NCBI RefSeq assembly: GCF_027409185.1 | Contig: NC_084463.1 | Coordinates: 158,015,869-158,079,868, forward strand | DNA: 64,000 bases | From: Cynocephalus volans | Lineage: Eukaryota; Chordata; Mammalia; Dermoptera; Cynocephalidae | Reading direction: 5' to 3' | In this document: one piece after another, positions 30,675 through 44,323 of the stretch | Numbering within the stretch: position 1 is the stretch's first letter | Layout of the letters: each line of letters starts with the position of its first letter | The notes under the pieces: model-generated | What the model was told of the DNA's origin: nothing | Database searches by the model: none | The model's input: the letters and a program-made list of their open reading frames with translations, nothing else | Position numbers and translations under genes: made by a program

Positions 30675-33600
30675 CTATGTTCCCTGCCGAAGGAGAGTGG
30701 ATGGTGAAGGTGCCTGGAAACGGCCAGAGAAAAGACCCAAGCGATCGATGTTGCGGTGGAGGACACTATGCAGCACAGCCAGATGAGGTCCACCCTCACC
30801 CCCACCCTCCCTGGAGAAGTCCCGGATGAAGCGGCCACGCTCTGATTGGAAGATGAACTTCTGGGGCAAGGGCCCGTGCTCCCGGAGAAAGCCCCAGACA
30901 CTGAGCAGCAGCAGACGCACTTCAAAAGGTGCCAGTTGACTAAATACCTCGTGCATATTACCCAGGGCTGGAGGCAGGAGGCTTCCCTCAGCCATTACAG
31001 CTACCAGGGTGCAGGATGCCTCCAGGTGCCAGGGGGAGTGGGCTGTGTCAGGGTGGCGAGAGGCTTCCCAATGGCCCAAGAGGGCAGCCAGCAGCCCCCG
31101 CAGCAGCACGGAGCAGTAGCACAGGGCTGGGGGAGCAGCTGCTACCAGCTTTAACAGCTCAAAGAGCAGGGGCTGTTCCCGGAAGCGCCGGCCAATGCGG
31201 AGATCCCGCTCCACTGTGGCCCGGGCATGCTCCTCCGGGGGCCAGGCCAGCTCAGCACCAGCTGCATCAGGACACACATTCTCCACCAAGGTCACTGCCA
31301 CTGCTTTGGCTGCCTCCGGGCTCAGGGTAGGAGCCCCCCAGCAGCCCCCACATTCACTGCCCCCTGGGGCACTGCAGCAGTGCACCAGGAGGCTGAGGAG
31401 GCTCTGGGTGTTATAGAACACTTCCTGCTGATTTCGTGACTGGACAAGCTTGGGTGGCTTTAAGCCACGGCCGATGACTCCAGCATGGAAAACTGACCAA
31501 ATCCCTCCAGGGCCTGGCACTGCTGCAGAATGCCACCGGTTAGTGTCCAACAGGGAGGCAGAAGCCAAAGGAGCTGAGACAACTGACAGAGTCTCATTGT
31601 CCCCATCCACTTCCCCTCCAAATAGTTCTGTGTTGCCCCGATGTAAAGCTCCCTCAACTAGCAGCTGCAGGACAGCCTTGAACCCAGCTGGGGAGGTCTG
31701 AGAGAGGCGAAAGAGAAGCTGGGAGGCTGAGGCCACGCCTGGGGGGCCATGCAGCCTCAGAGAGGCAAAGAAGCGGTGCACCCCAGCCCTCACAAGTCCC
31801 AGGAGTTGGGAGGGGGACAGGGCTTCCAGAGGAAAGGGACAAATGGCCAGGAGGGAGGCAGCAGCTTCAGCTACTTCCTCCTCAGGATGTAGCAGGAGAG
31901 GAGCCAGGTCAGACAGATGGGCTGAGGCAGACTCCCCAAACCGGGCCCCTAAAGCTGCAGGGCCCTCACCACCCTGCTGTTCCCACCCCACTAGCAGTGC
32001 CAAGTTGCGCAGAAACCGAGCTGTGAAGTGAGGCTGTAAAGTCCCTGCATGCACCCGAGCCAGGCAGCTTCGGAAGGCCAGGGGCAGGAGGCCAGAAAGA
32101 CTGACCACCAGTCCTGCATATAACTGAGTGGCCAAACTCAACTCTTCAGGGCTTCGGGCTCGGCTCAGTAGATGGCCCAAGGCCTCAGGTCCACAGCTAG
32201 GCCGGGTATAGACAGATAGCAGGCCCAAGAGCTGGTGCTGCCAGAGGAAGCGTTTCCGTTCCAGTCGTAATGTCTCTCCACACAGCTCTCCAACGTGGTT
32301 TCTTAGCGCATCTAGAAAGGGCACCGGGCGGGGAGGGGGAGGGGGGCCCAGCACCCCTTCTCCAGGAGAACCTCCCCGGTGATGAACCAGTTTTTGCAGG
32401 TGCAACAGCAGCAGCTGGATCAGCCGGTCACAGGCTTCACGCACAGTGTCTGGCACAGCCAGGCCCTGGGTAGTAATAACTGAAGCAGGCATAGCTGTGT
32501 CCACAAGGAATTGCAGCAGGCGGTAGGCACCTGCCCCGGAGGCCTGGCTCACCAGGTGCACGGCTAGGTTCAGCATGTTGTCCAGCTCCTCTCGGGGGAA
32601 TCCCTGCAGGTGTTGCTGCAGCTGGCTCAGCACAGATGGGGGCTTGAGGCAATCCACAAGCTCTCCAGAGACAGTGCCCAGCAAAGCTGGTGACATGACT
32701 GCCAGCTGCAGTAGGAAGGGAACTGTGGCCTGAAGAGTGGGGTCCCCACTACGGCCCCCAGTGCCCCCTGCCAGGCTATCATGGAACATTCTCAGGAGCT
32801 CCCGTCGGATGCTGTCTCCATGGCGGGAGGCCAGGTGCCCTAGGATGCCTACAACTGAGGCAATCTTGGGCACCCGTTTCTCCCCAGGGAGGGCAGGAGA
32901 TCCAGGGAAGGGGTCTGTAGATGGGGTTTGAGAAGAGCTTCCACCACTACCACCAGCTCCACCTCCAGCCCCACCATGGACACAGAAATCTTTAAGGCCA
33001 CAGGAGAGGACTCGGGAGATGATGGTACCAGGAAAAGAGGAGCCAATATGTGCTACAACCCAGTCAAAGTGTGGGGAATGCTGGACAGAAGTATCTAGCA
33101 AGGCATCCACACATGCATCTGGGCAACTACCAATGAGAGCCGAGAGGCACTGCACGTAGATGTCCATTAACGTGCGTGTGGCCCTACAGCCCATCCATAG
33201 CTGCAGCAGTTCATTGAGAGAGCCTGTGGCATGGGGCACACGCTGGTGCTGGCCTGAGTATGTGCTGCTCAGTTGCCCCATGAGGTCAATGGACCACGCA
33301 CTAATCACAGGTGCCCAGGCTTTTGGGTTGGCCCGAATAAACTCAGACAGCACCTGCTGTACTTCTTGCACCACATCCTCTAGACCAGGTCCCCCAGCAG
33401 GAACATGGGAGGGTGGAGGTGGACGGAGCTGAGGTGGACCAGCCACAGGGCTTTCATCCAGGGCAGCCAAGTGGGCCTGAACACTCTCATCAAAGACACC
33501 TCTCAAGTGGTCAAGCACAGCAGCCCGAGCAGGTGGCAAAGAGCGAAGCAGGAGAAGACCACAGCGAGCATGTTCCCGGGCTGAGAGTTGGTGGCCCAGA

Positions 33601-35179
33601 ATGGGGTCTATGCCAGTCAGAAATGCCTTGATTTCCTGGGACAGCTCCTGAGCACTATAAGGAAGCAAAAGAAGCGGATGTAGAGTGTTGTGAGATACTC
33701 AGCAAGTTACATTCCTTCTGAGAGCTTTGGTTTCTTTCTAGGTAAAATAGAGGTAATAACTGTACCTCCCTCATAAGCACTTAAGTACCACACTTGGTTC
33801 ACTCTAATCACTCAATAAATACTAGCTATTTTTCTTTCAATAAAAACAACAAGGGCTGGCCAGTTAGCTCAGTTGTTTAGAGCTCAGTCCTGCAACACCA
33901 AGCTCACGCGTTAGGATACCTGTACCAGCCAGACACCAAAAATAAATAAATAACAACAGTAATAATATCAATAATAGATAACTCTTAGAATGTGTCAGGT
34001 AGTGTTTTAAGTACTTGCACGTATTACTTCAATCCTGACAACAGCTCAATAAAGTAGGTACTATTATGATCCCATTTTACAGATAAGGAAATCAAGGTTA
34101 AATAATCAGGCTATACTCTCCAAGAGAGTAGGAACCATTTTGGTGCTCTTCAACGCTGAGTCCCCGTCTACTGAGTTACCTAGTACATGGGAAGCACTCA
34201 ATAAATATTTGTTGAACTGAGTAAGTATATTTTGTGTTTCTATAACACCTGCTTTAAAAACCTTTCCAGCTTTACCACCCTCGCCCCCCCCACCACCACC
34301 ACCACAAGCACCCTGGAATCCGGTCTTAATGGAAAGAAAATGTAAGCCCCTTATTCAGGGCTCTCCTTCCCAACACCTGTTTCGTCCCATATTCTGCAAG
34401 CATGCTAACCACACACCACCGCATCAACAATAACCATCTACCCAGCACCTTCAATGTGCCTAGGAACCAGGGTGTCCTAGTGCACAAATAGCGTAATGTC
34501 TTTCAACCCTTCACCTCCCCAAATATATGGATTCAGAAGTGTTAGGAAAGGAGGCAAAATTCCCTCCCTCTTCTCGCCTTTTCTGTCAAAGAAGTCAGCG
34601 TCTTCTAGGAGCTGATAGAGCTCTGACTATGCCATTCCTCTCTGGTTCCTCCAAAAAACAAACAAAATCTCCCTAAGGGGAGTGGGGGAGTGTCTTTGCT
34701 GGAGTGCAAGGGAAAGGATAGAAGGAAGCATTCGGTGGGTTTCTGGGCCTGGGTTCTCAGGAAGTCTCCATGAAGTCAGGTCCCTCGGTTCTAAAAGGGG
34801 CAGGGCAGAGCAGCTGGGTTCCCAAGAGTTCTGATATCCCCGATACTTGGGAGAGCAAGGCCGGGGTCTGGGGTAGCTAGGCATTGGGGTCTAGGAGGAG
34901 GACGGACAGAGGTCCCGGGAGGGCGGGCACTGGAGCCCGGAGTTTTGGTGAGGCAGTGCCTGAGTTCTGGGAGGACCGGACCAGGAATCTCTGAGAACCC
35001 TGACGCGAGTTCTCGAGGTAAGATCCGGGTTTCTGCCTAGAAGGCTGGGAGTCGGCGCGGGGCCGCGCGGTGGGGGAAGATGCCAGGGGCTCTGACTACC
35101 TGAGAGGCGCGGGACCGTGGGTGGCTGGGGCAGGCCCGGGAGGCCCTGGGGCCCCGGGAGGGTCGCACAACGCGGACAT
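30675..35179 (-). CDS. INTS5: INTS5, Integrator complex subunit 5
   Basis: INTS5 is a scaffold subunit of Integrator, the nuclear complex that cleaves nascent snRNAs and paused transcripts and carries PP2A to RNA polymerase II. Two coding exons: 35100-35179 ([20 protein letters not shown] onward) and one large exon 30675-33654. They join in frame at [12 protein letters not shown] and give 1019 residues, the human length. The protein is largely alpha-helical, with Leu-rich repeats of helices typical of a HEAT/ARM-like fold, a Gly/Ser-rich loop ([16 protein letters not shown], near residue 250) and Pro-rich linkers. The methionine seen just before the second exon (MLPYSAQ) is intronic. The intron (33655-35099) contains a CYN monomer, a MIR and an L2. 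Identification is secure. Confidence 0.98.
33852..33950 (+). repeat. CYN SINE, monomer
   Basis: aagggctggccagttagctc, then tcctgcaacaccaagctcac, with an aaaataaataaataa tail. It is diverged and lies in the INTS5 intron. Confidence 0.85.
33965..34110 (-). repeat. MIR SINE
   Basis: Reverse MIR: gtactattatgatcccatt, then ttacagataaggaaatcaa. Confidence 0.75.
34120..34225 (+). repeat. L2 LINE fragment
   Basis: L2 3' end: gtacatgggaagcactcaat, then aaatatttgttgaactgag. Confidence 0.75.
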
Positions 35180-35450
35180 CCCGGAGCCCTAGCCCGAGCC
35201 CGAGGCGGGAGCGGCGGAGGGCAGGCTGCGCATGCGCGCTGACGGGAAACTCGAAAGGAACCAGCTCCGAGGCCTCTCAGGAAAACTAATCCGGCGATGT
35301 CCCTGACCCTCAGACGTTGGTTCCGCGGCGCGTCGGAGTCCCAGAGCAGGACCGCGACGATGATAGCGGAAAGCCGAACCGCCCTCGACGCGACCATCGT
35401 TTTTCAAAGGACCTTGGACACACAGACTGAAGCTAGCTGCGGTCATCCGC
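35180..35450 (-). promoter_or_regulatory. INTS5 promoter with a perfect NRF-1 palindrome
   Basis: TGCGCATGCGC at 35227-35237 is a perfect NRF-1 site, about 50 bp upstream of the INTS5 start codon in a CpG-rich block without a TATA box. Confidence 0.65.
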
Positions 35451-35535
35451 CTTGAGATTTAGTTATTATTCCTAACGCCCACGATCCAAAATGTTCAACT
35501 CACGAGCTCTTAAAAAAAACGAAGCACCGGGAACC

Positions 35536-35704
35536 TTTTTTTTTTTTTTTTAAGATGACCGGTAAGGGGATCTCAACTCTTGACTTGGTGCTGTCCGCAC
35601 CACGCTCAGCGTTAGCGAACTGGCCATCCCTATATGGGATCCGAACCCGGGGCCTTGGTGTTATCAGGACCGCACTCTCCCGAGTGAGCCACGGGCCAGC
35701 CCAG
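35536..35704 (-). repeat. CYN SINE, dimer
   Basis: Poly-T, then aagatgaccggtaagggg, ending gagccacgggccagccc; flanked by ccgggaac-type repeats. Confidence 0.9.
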
Positions 35705-36194
35705 CCGGGAACTATTTTAATCAATAAAGAGTAAAGACGATGGAAAAAGCACTTCGAGAGAAGGGGAGGGGGAAAGCGAAAAAGAGACGGCAAGAAAGGA
35801 GAGAAAATTCATAAGAGAAGATGAAGGGAAGAAAAGCAAGGCCAGGGAGAGTGAGGGAGCCGCACACAAACTGGGCTAGCTGGGCCTGAGGTGCCCTCCC
35901 CGCAGGAGACGGCGCATCCTTCCACTCTCCCCACGGTGAGGCTTTGCTCTCTCCCGAAATTCCCAGCACGGGGACCTGGGCCTAACTCACATCCGCACAC
36001 CTGGCAGAGACGGAGCTTCTTAAATATATGAGAAGCCAGTACACCCACCAAGAGCCCCCACTCGAGCCAGGCTACTGATGAGAAGAAAAAAACCTGCTCT
36101 CACCAGTCAGGCTAAATTATAATCTTGGGAGATCTGGGATAAATCAGTAGTCAAGTCCACCTGTCCTGGAAAATGTTATTATAAGACCATTTTT

Positions 36195-36292
36195 GGCTTA
36201 GTTGGTTAGAGCCTGGTGCTGGTAGCACCAAGGTCAAGGATTCAGATCCAAGTGGTAGGGACCAGTCGCCAACAAAAACAAACAAACAAAAG
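36195..36292 (+). repeat. CYN SINE, monomer
   Basis: ggcttagttggttagagcct, then ggtgctggtagcaccaagg, with a caaacaaacaaa tail. Confidence 0.8.
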
Positions 36293-36314
36293 ACCATTTT
36301 TACTTAGAAGCAGA

Positions 36315-36655
36315 CATGATGGCACAAGAAAGCTGTAAAATAACCCAGAATGCTTCTTGGGACCCTTACCCTAGATCTCTGCATGTAGGGTGTAACCTAG
36401 TAACCATGCCAAATCTATACCTCATGTACAACCAATAGAAAACCTGATGAAGTGATCAGGTGGGGCTGTCTTCTCTCTCTCCTCTTTGATCCTTCCCCCT
36501 TCCTGTGATTATAAAATACTAAGCTCTGCTGGCCCTTTTTGGAGTGCATTTCTCAAGGCAACATAACCTTTGCATTTCCTCAGTTGCAATAGTCATATTG
36601 GCTCAATAAAGCCTCTGCTTTATATGTTTAGCTTCAATTTCTTTTAGGTCAGCAC
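36315..36655 (+). repeat. Possible solo LTR of an old endogenous retrovirus (ERV1-like)
   Basis: The segment has an LTR-like layout: a TATA-like ataaaatac at about 36510, and a gctcaataaagcctctgc polyadenylation region at about 36600, as in gammaretrovirus-type LTRs. No internal viral genes adjoin it. If real it is an old, degraded solo LTR. Family and ends are uncertain. Confidence 0.35.
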
Positions 36656-36860
36656 CACCTAGATCAAGTTCCAGCTATTCCACTTAGTAGCTATGTACTT
36701 TACCTCTCAATGCCTGCTCCCTTTTCTGGAAATGAGGAGGTGATACTACAACTACGTCACAGGGTTGTTATGAAAAGTGAAACAGCGTAGTATGTTCACT
36801 GCATAGCACTTAGTGCCCGCAATGGTTAAGCACTATATAGGCATTTGCTGTTTTTATTAT
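36655..36860 (+). repeat. MIR SINE
   Basis: cttagtagctatgtacttta, then cacagggttgttatgaaaag, then tagcacttagtgcc. Confidence 0.6.
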
Positions 36861-36879
36861 ATTTGTTGACCAAACTCCA

Positions 36880-37075
36880 GAAAATAAACTCTTTGTCAAC
36901 AGGGACTTTGCCTGTTTTCTTAACAGCTATATCCTCATCTTCTACAACACTGCCTGGCATGCAGTAGGTTCTTTTGTTTCTTTTCTTTCTTTCTCTTTCT
37001 TTCTTTCTTTTTTATTTTATTTTATTAATTTTGTAGTAGGTTCTTAATAAATAGCCATTGAATGAATGAAAGGAA
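36880..37075 (+). repeat. L2 LINE fragment with inner TTTC microsatellite
   Basis: cagggactttgcctgttttc, then cactgcctggcatgcagtag; a TTTC/TTTA run (about 36976-37025) interrupts it before aataaatagccattgaatg. Confidence 0.7.
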
Positions 37076-37479
37076 AGAAGGTTCTGAGATCTCTATTAAC
37101 CAGAGGGCTTACTGCTCTCAATGGAAGTGTAAGTTAGGATAATACCAGATGGTAGGTGCTGAAGATACTTTTGAAATGCTTTAAAAGTTGAATAATAATT
37201 ATGGTTCTTCATTTGTTCTTAAATTTTAGAAGTTCAATCATCTCCTACCTACTAGCAAGCACTGTTCTAAGCACTCAGTAAGTATAAGAGACAATTTCTA
37301 CTCCTAGCTCTACCTCAAATTTCCCTTCTCAGGGCCTCAACTATTGTTCTGTAAAAGGAAGTTTTTCAACAGATGAATTATACCAGCTATGAGACTATTA
37401 TGTGGCCCTTGCCCTTAAAGATTTCACTATTTTTTTTTTTCAGCTGGCAGTAGAGGGAAGGGATTTCACAATCTAAGTG

Positions 37480-37690
37480 TGTTCATTTTGGAGTTGGACA
37501 GATCTGGATTCCTGTCTACCATTTGTTAACAATATAACCCTGAGCAGGTTACCCAGCTGGTTGAAGGTTGTTTCCCTCTTTGTAAAATGGGCATGATGCC
37601 TCGAACTCAGACTTTTCATCAAGATCACTTGAGATAATTTATGTAAAGGGCTTAACATAATGCCAGACACAGAAACTCAAAAAGAAAATA
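37480..37690 (+). repeat. MIR SINE
   Basis: gagttggacagatctggatt, then tccctctttgtaaaatgggc, then taatgccagacacag. Confidence 0.75.
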
Positions 37691-37764
37691 AATAAATAAA
37701 AGAAATAAAAACTAACTAAAAAACCAAATACAGAAACCCCTCTTCAAATGACAACAGCGACAAG

Positions 37765-37995
37765 AGGCAGGTTGACGGTCTCTGGAGCTAGGTTGCCTGG
37801 ATCCAAGTCCTGTCATTTTCTAGCTATTGACCATGGGCAAGAGTTCTATATCTTGGTTTCTACATCTGTAAAATGGGGATAGTAATAGTATCTGTCTGAG
37901 AGTGATGAAGCTAATGAACTAAAAATACATGCAGCAGGCTTAGGACAGTGGTGCATAGCAAAGCACTTACATAGAAGTTGTCTATTATTAGTATC
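37765..37995 (+). repeat. MIR SINE
   Basis: ggagctaggttgcctggatc, then tctacatctgtaaaatgggg. A full-length-looking copy. Confidence 0.8.
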
Positions 37996-38289
37996 TAATT
38001 GTGGAGGTGGGATGGAAAGTGAGAAGGACACTGCAAGACAATATCTATTTATGGCACGGTCCATGCCATGGCGGGGTCTTGAAAAGAATAGCTTGGACTG
38101 CCCTTTCCGAGTTGGCAAGGCCCCGGAGGGAGAGCTGCTGGCAGGGCCACAGCTAGTAAAGATCTCTGCCTTGGCATAGTAGTGCTGCTTTTGCTTTCTC
38201 TTTTGATGTTTTGATCAGCGTGGCACTTTCCTGAGTTTCCAAAAGATGCAAAAAATGACACACAAACAGTTGTTGTCATAAAATTAGAT

Positions 38290-39494
38290 TATCCCACAAA
38301 AGATCCAGGCAGATTGAACAATTCCAAATTGTCCCTTTTGAGTCAATTTATTACACCAATGGATGTTTTAAAAACACCTTATGAGTAGCCATGAGCAATT
38401 GTTTTTACCTAAGAAATTAATAAACAATAGAAATCCCCATCCTCTTCCCACCATCTGGGTAAATGGTTATATGGATTATAAAATGGGAAAAGGAAAAATT
38501 TGGTACCCTCCTAGGGGATGTCCTAAATATGACTTAAGTTGGCAAACGTCATTTACAGGGGATTACATTAATGGTAAGAGAATGGTTGGAATTAATGGGA
38601 AAAGATACTATAGGAAGAATTAAGTTTATGAGAACGAATGCGTAGAAACCCTGTTACTCATTAGTGTCCTAAGTTAAATAAAAACATCTTAGTAAGATAT
38701 TGGGACAAAAACATATGATGCACAACTTTCCCTCCTAAAGATAAAGATTATAGATGGAATTTAGAATGCACCTGGTTCTGTGAGGGATGGTGCTGTGCAC
38801 TTTGACACTTTACATTGGACCACACAGCCGCTATATTAAGTACATGCATGATAAATCTGTTCAAATATTTTTTATTCCTTTTCCAAATAAACAATAGGTC
38901 CATGCCTATAGAAATATGAGAATCATTAAATCAAAGTTAAAAATATATATAAAGTTTGTTTAACACTTTGTAACCGCAATCGCTGCCGTCTCAATTTTGA
39001 GTCAGACATATAATTTATGCTTGCTGGTAGTAATAAGTTTAAGGTTAATGCGAGGGCAAGAAGAAAAGAAACACAATGGTGAAAATCGTCAAGAACAGCG
39101 AGTCACGGACTAATCGACCACAACAGATATAATCACCAGAAAGAATTGGCTGGCCACCGACTTTTATTTAACCTTGTGGATTATTAATTTTATGAGAACT
39201 GATGTAAGTTTAAGAAAAGTTTCCGTTTAACTATTGGTTTAATAATTTTAAAGGTTTATGTAGTTAAAATGCCCACATTAACCCCCCCGTGTTGTGTAAC
39301 AAATAAAAATGCTGTTTTCAGTCTGAAGGCTGCTTCAGCTGCTTTAGCTGCTCTGGCTGCGACAGCGCTGACAGCCCGCAGGGTGAGAACGTGCTTCAAA
39401 GGAACCGAGCTCTCTGCCTGTGTTTGTTATTTTCGCCGAACCTCTTCATCCCTTTTTCAAGGGCCCCCAACTCGACTGGAGCTGGTCTCCGGCA
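38290..39494 (+). repeat. Possible endogenous retrovirus fossil: internal remnant plus LTR-like end
   Basis: A compact A-rich stretch (about 38290-39070) is followed by a block (about 39076-39494) that looks like an LTR. It has a purine-rich lead-in, an AATAAA near 39300, a GC-richer R/U5-like part and a CA terminus. The internal part is short and degraded, without a readable complete gene. It looks broken and old. The family is uncertain; a class II or lentivirus-like origin was considered but cannot be settled by eye. Confidence 0.35.
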
Positions 39495-39642
39495 TATTTA
39501 GATATTTGCAGTAGTAGAAATTATGAGTTTGGAAAAGAGGAAGAATGACAGTTGGAGCTGGGTGATGAGTAATATTTTTTCTACTTTAGTAAATGTTTGA
39601 AAATTTTTCCATAATAAAAAGCAAAATACACAAAAGAGAAAG

Positions 39643-39816
39643 AATTTTTTTTTTTTTTTTTTAAAGATGACCGGTAAGGGGATCTTAACCCTTGGCTTGG
39701 TGTTGTCAACACCACGCTCAGCTAGTGAGCCAACCAGCCATCCCTATGTAGGATCCGAACCCGTGGCCTTGGTGTTATCAGCACCGCACTCTCCCGAGTG
39801 AGCCACGGGCCGGCCC
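39643..39816 (-). repeat. CYN SINE, dimer
   Basis: Poly-T, aagatgaccggtaagggg, ending gagccacgggccggccc, flanked by aagaatttt-type repeats. Confidence 0.9.
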
Positions 39817-40187
39817 AAGAAATTTTTTTAATTAAAAAAAGAAAAAGAAAACCAAAAAAAGAGCAAAATACAAATTTAAAAACAGCTTTAATACTTCTGA
39901 TTATTCTTCGAATACAATTCAAATTCCCTGCAGGCTCTAAATTTTGTGGGCCTTGTCTCCCTCTCCAACTTCATCACTTTTCAGCTCCCCCACCTTTTTT
40001 TTTAATCACTGCACTCTGAGCTACACTCAACTTCTGACAGTTCTTGGAACACAGCAAGCTTCTCTTCAACCTTAGGCACAGTACGTAGAACAAAATTATG
40101 AAGGATGGATGTACCAAGATGTTGAATGCCTTTTCTTCTCCCTTCTGTCTCCTCCCATCCTATCCTTATGTATCTGAATATAGTGCA

Positions 40188-40292
40188 GGCTAGCAAGTTA
40201 GCTCAGCTGGTTACAGCCTGCTGTTATAACACCAAGGTCAAGGGTTCAGGTCCCCATACTGGCCAGCCACAAAAAGCAAAACAAAACAAAAC
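40188..40292 (+). repeat. CYN SINE, monomer
   Basis: gcaggctagcaagttagctc, then ctgctgttataacaccaagg, with a gcaaaacaaaacaaaac tail. Confidence 0.85.
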
Positions 40293-40559
40293 ACCGATGT
40301 AATATTGTCTTGCTAGAGAAATGGCTGATTCTGAGTACTTGGGCAGGGGAAGTACTAGGTGAGCCTGGAGCACATTATTGTGCCAGAAAGCAAGGAAGCA
40401 CTCAAATACTGTGGTTGTGTCAGAAGGACATAGGGACCACCTTGAAGAGGTTACTCCTGGACACCTTTGGCATAATTTGACCATGAAAAAGCAATGGTAA
40501 TGGATTATAACACATTGAAAAAAATCCATATATCTGTAGTGATACTAAAAAAAGGGGAG

Positions 40560-41540
40560 GGCCTCTTCTTTACACAATATATCATATGAATGATATGAAT
40601 GAATAAATGATGAATTTGAAAATCACCATTTTGCAGCAAAATAATAATTAACTCAGGTAAAGATCATCATGGACACTAAAACCATTAGGTGATAGGTCAC
40701 TGGGGAATAAGGTATTCATACAGTAGCAAAGTATCACCTCATAAATTAGTTTTTAATTACAAAGGGAAAGGCACCTTTAAAGTGGAGAAATTGGGAAGAC
40801 ATCCATCTGACCAAGTTTCTGCACTCAAGAGTCACCGATAATGACTGAAATTACAAAAGGAATGACATAATGCCATGGGAAGTACATAGTATCATTTACA
40901 TAGAATTTTTGCCAAAAATGCCTAACCTAAATCTAATTATAAGGAAACGGAAACACTCACACAAACCCAGATTGGCTCCTGGGTTGAGGGGAAAAAAAGA
41001 AACCAGCTGTAAAGAATATTATTGGAACTGAGGAAATTTGAGTATGAAAACTGAATATTAGATATTTCATCAATGTTAAATGTCTTTATATTTTGGCTAT
41101 ATAGAATAATGTGCTTAGGGATAAAGTTTTATGTTGTCTATACTTCACTTCCTTTTTTAAAAAATTAATTTCTGGGCCGAGCCCGTGGCGCACTCGGGAG
41201 AGTGCGGAGCTGGGAGTGCGGCGACGCTCCTGCTACGGGTTCGGATCCTATATGGGAATGGCCAGTGCGCTCACTGGCTGAGTGCCGGTCACGAAAAAGA
41301 CAAAAAAAAAAAAAAAAAAAAATTAATTTATTTTTAACTGACATAATTGTATATGCCTGACTTTCAAATGATTTGATCCAACAAGGACAATAAAAATACA
41401 CACCCGCACATATGCAAGTGCGTAGAGATAAAACAAGTGCTGCAAAATGTTAACTGGTATATCTAAGTAGAGGACATATACAAGGATTCATTGCACTAAT
41501 CTCTTAACTTTATGGAAGGTTTGAGATTGTTCAAATATAA
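40560..41540 (+). repeat. Old L1-like 3' end, split by a CYN insertion
   Basis: The run aggaaatttgagtatgaaaa, then catcaatgttaaatgtcttt, and after the CYN copy aaacaagtgctgcaaaatgt then ggtttgagattgttcaaata, resembles the 3' UTR of old mammalian L1 families. The left limit is unclear. Confidence 0.45.
41172..41320 (+). repeat. CYN SINE, hairpin-arm variant
   Basis: Second copy with gtggcgcactcggg and gggagtgcggcgacgctcct in place of the anticodon arm, a short right monomer and a gaaaaagacaaaa tail. Flanked by aattaattt repeats. Confidence 0.85.
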
Positions 41541-41713
41541 ATCTGGGGGAAGGGGAACACTAGGCCCAAACCCTCCCTCTTCTGGGGAGCACAGGGCAGG
41601 AGAATATGTCTTTCCTCAGTTGAACACACTTCCACGCAGGCAGCTTTTCTCTTTAAACAACTCTGCCCTGATTTCCAACATTCCAAGTTTTGAATACTAA
41701 AAGTGAAAAATTA

Positions 41714-41906
41714 GGGCCAGCCCGTGGCTCACTCGGGAGAGTGCGGTGCTGATAACACCAAGGCCCCGGGTTCGGATCCCATATACGGATGGCCGGTTCG
41801 CTCACTGGGTGAGCGTGGTGCTGACCACACCAAGTCAAGAGTTAAGATCCCCTTACCGGTCATCTTTAAAAAATAAAAAATAAAAAAAGAAATAAAACAT
41901 AAAAAT
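41714..41906 (+). repeat. CYN SINE, dimer
   Basis: Forward dimer flanked by 15-bp direct repeats aaaagtgaaaaatta (41699-41713 and 41907-41921). Confidence 0.92.
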
Positions 41907-42276
41907 AAAAGTGAAAAATTATGTTTGGTCTTCGTTTTACTAAAAAACATAATCTAGCAAAGGAAGCAAGATCATTATGAGGTAAAGTGACTTCCCCACC
42001 CTGGTCGCACACAGGCAGTGGCAGGACTAGTATCAGGAACCTTACCCGCTCTTCTATCCCTACAATGATCTATATTTCTGTCAGAAATGGAAAGCTGGAG
42101 CATCACTCACTGGGGGACAGGGCCATTACAGAGGCTGGCTTCTTGTTGCCTTTGCTCCAGTGAGCTCTTTGGGCCCTGCTTCCCAATTGTCTTGTTTCCA
42201 CGCTCACAGGCCTCTTTTCACCGCCCATCCCCAGTCTTACATTTAATCACACACATCTCAGTCAGAGCTCTACAGC

Positions 42277-42282
42277 TTTATT
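42277..42282 (-). promoter_or_regulatory. C11orf98 polyadenylation signal AATAAA
   Basis: TTTATT on the plus strand about 215 bp past the C11orf98 stop. Confidence 0.7.
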
Positions 42283-42497
42283 ACAAATGGAGTTGACATC
42301 TAGAGAGGCCCCTCTCTAGTCTTTCTTCTGTACCCTCTTTCTTCCCAACACATCCCTCCAAGAGAGGCCAGTAGACCATTAGTGGAAGCAGAATCTGGGG
42401 AGACTGAAAAAGGGCAATGCCTTCTCCAAAGTCCTCTGAACCAACCAGGGTCCTTCTGGCTCTGGTCAAGAATCTTCTGGTGGAAGAGGTAAGAACT

Positions 42498-43890
<1,393 letters not shown>

Positions 43891-43977
43891 GGCTGCGCCG
43901 CCGCGCCGGCTGGGGGTGGTCTGTACTTCCGCTCCGCCCCCCGGGCCGCAGGGCTCCGCCCCTCAGCCCTCCGCGGG

Positions 43978-44014
43978 CCAATCGCAGTCCGGGGCTGGGT
44001 CCCGGCTATATAAA
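43978..44014 (+). promoter_or_regulatory. CSKMT core promoter: CCAAT box and TATA box
   Basis: CCAAT at 43978-43982 and TATATAAA at 44007-44014. About 50 bp further a good splice donor (gccgg then gtgagtg, 44057) ends a short non-coding first exon. A TATA box is unusual among the other CpG-island promoters here. Confidence 0.65.
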
Positions 44015-44175
44015 GCAGCTCTGCCCGGCTGGAGGTCTCTTGGAGGGCGCGGCCGGGTGAGTGTCGGTTATTTGCGGACGTGGGAGGCCGGATGGGGGCT
44101 CTGGCTGGGGCTTGCGGACCCTCTCTTTTTGGCGGTGACCGGGCGTGCGGTCCCGCTCCCCGTTATGTGCGGAGG

Positions 44176-44323
44176 CAGAGGGAAAGGGCTCTGGCCCCCT
44201 CGGCGTAGGGCAGAACCGAAGACCAGCGGGCTCCTCCTCGGGGTGCTCACGGCTTCTCCTTTGACGTCAGGTCCGCGGACGCTGCCCCAGGAGAGGGAGC
44301 TATCGTATCTCCTCCTAACACTT
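44176..44323 (+). ncRNA. Candidate H/ACA snoRNA in CSKMT intron 1 (expected SNORA57)
   Basis: The human CSKMT (METTL12) intron is known to host SNORA57, a box H/ACA snoRNA of about 148 nt. Here intron 1 (44057-44393) contains a single ACA triplet usable as an ACA box (44318-44320, three bases before a possible 3' end). An AGACCA H-box match to ANANNA lies at 44220-44225, and stem-forming stretches flank it (aggaga with tctcct before the ACA box; agggg/cccct in the 5' part). I could not compare it with the real SNORA57 sequence, so the ends and identity are tentative. Confidence 0.4.

Noticed and set aside
33655-33668. INTS5 starting at MLPYSAQ in the large exon
   Set aside because: Those codons are intron sequence before a ttatag acceptor. 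A separate first exon encoding [12 protein letters not shown] joins in frame and gives the human length.
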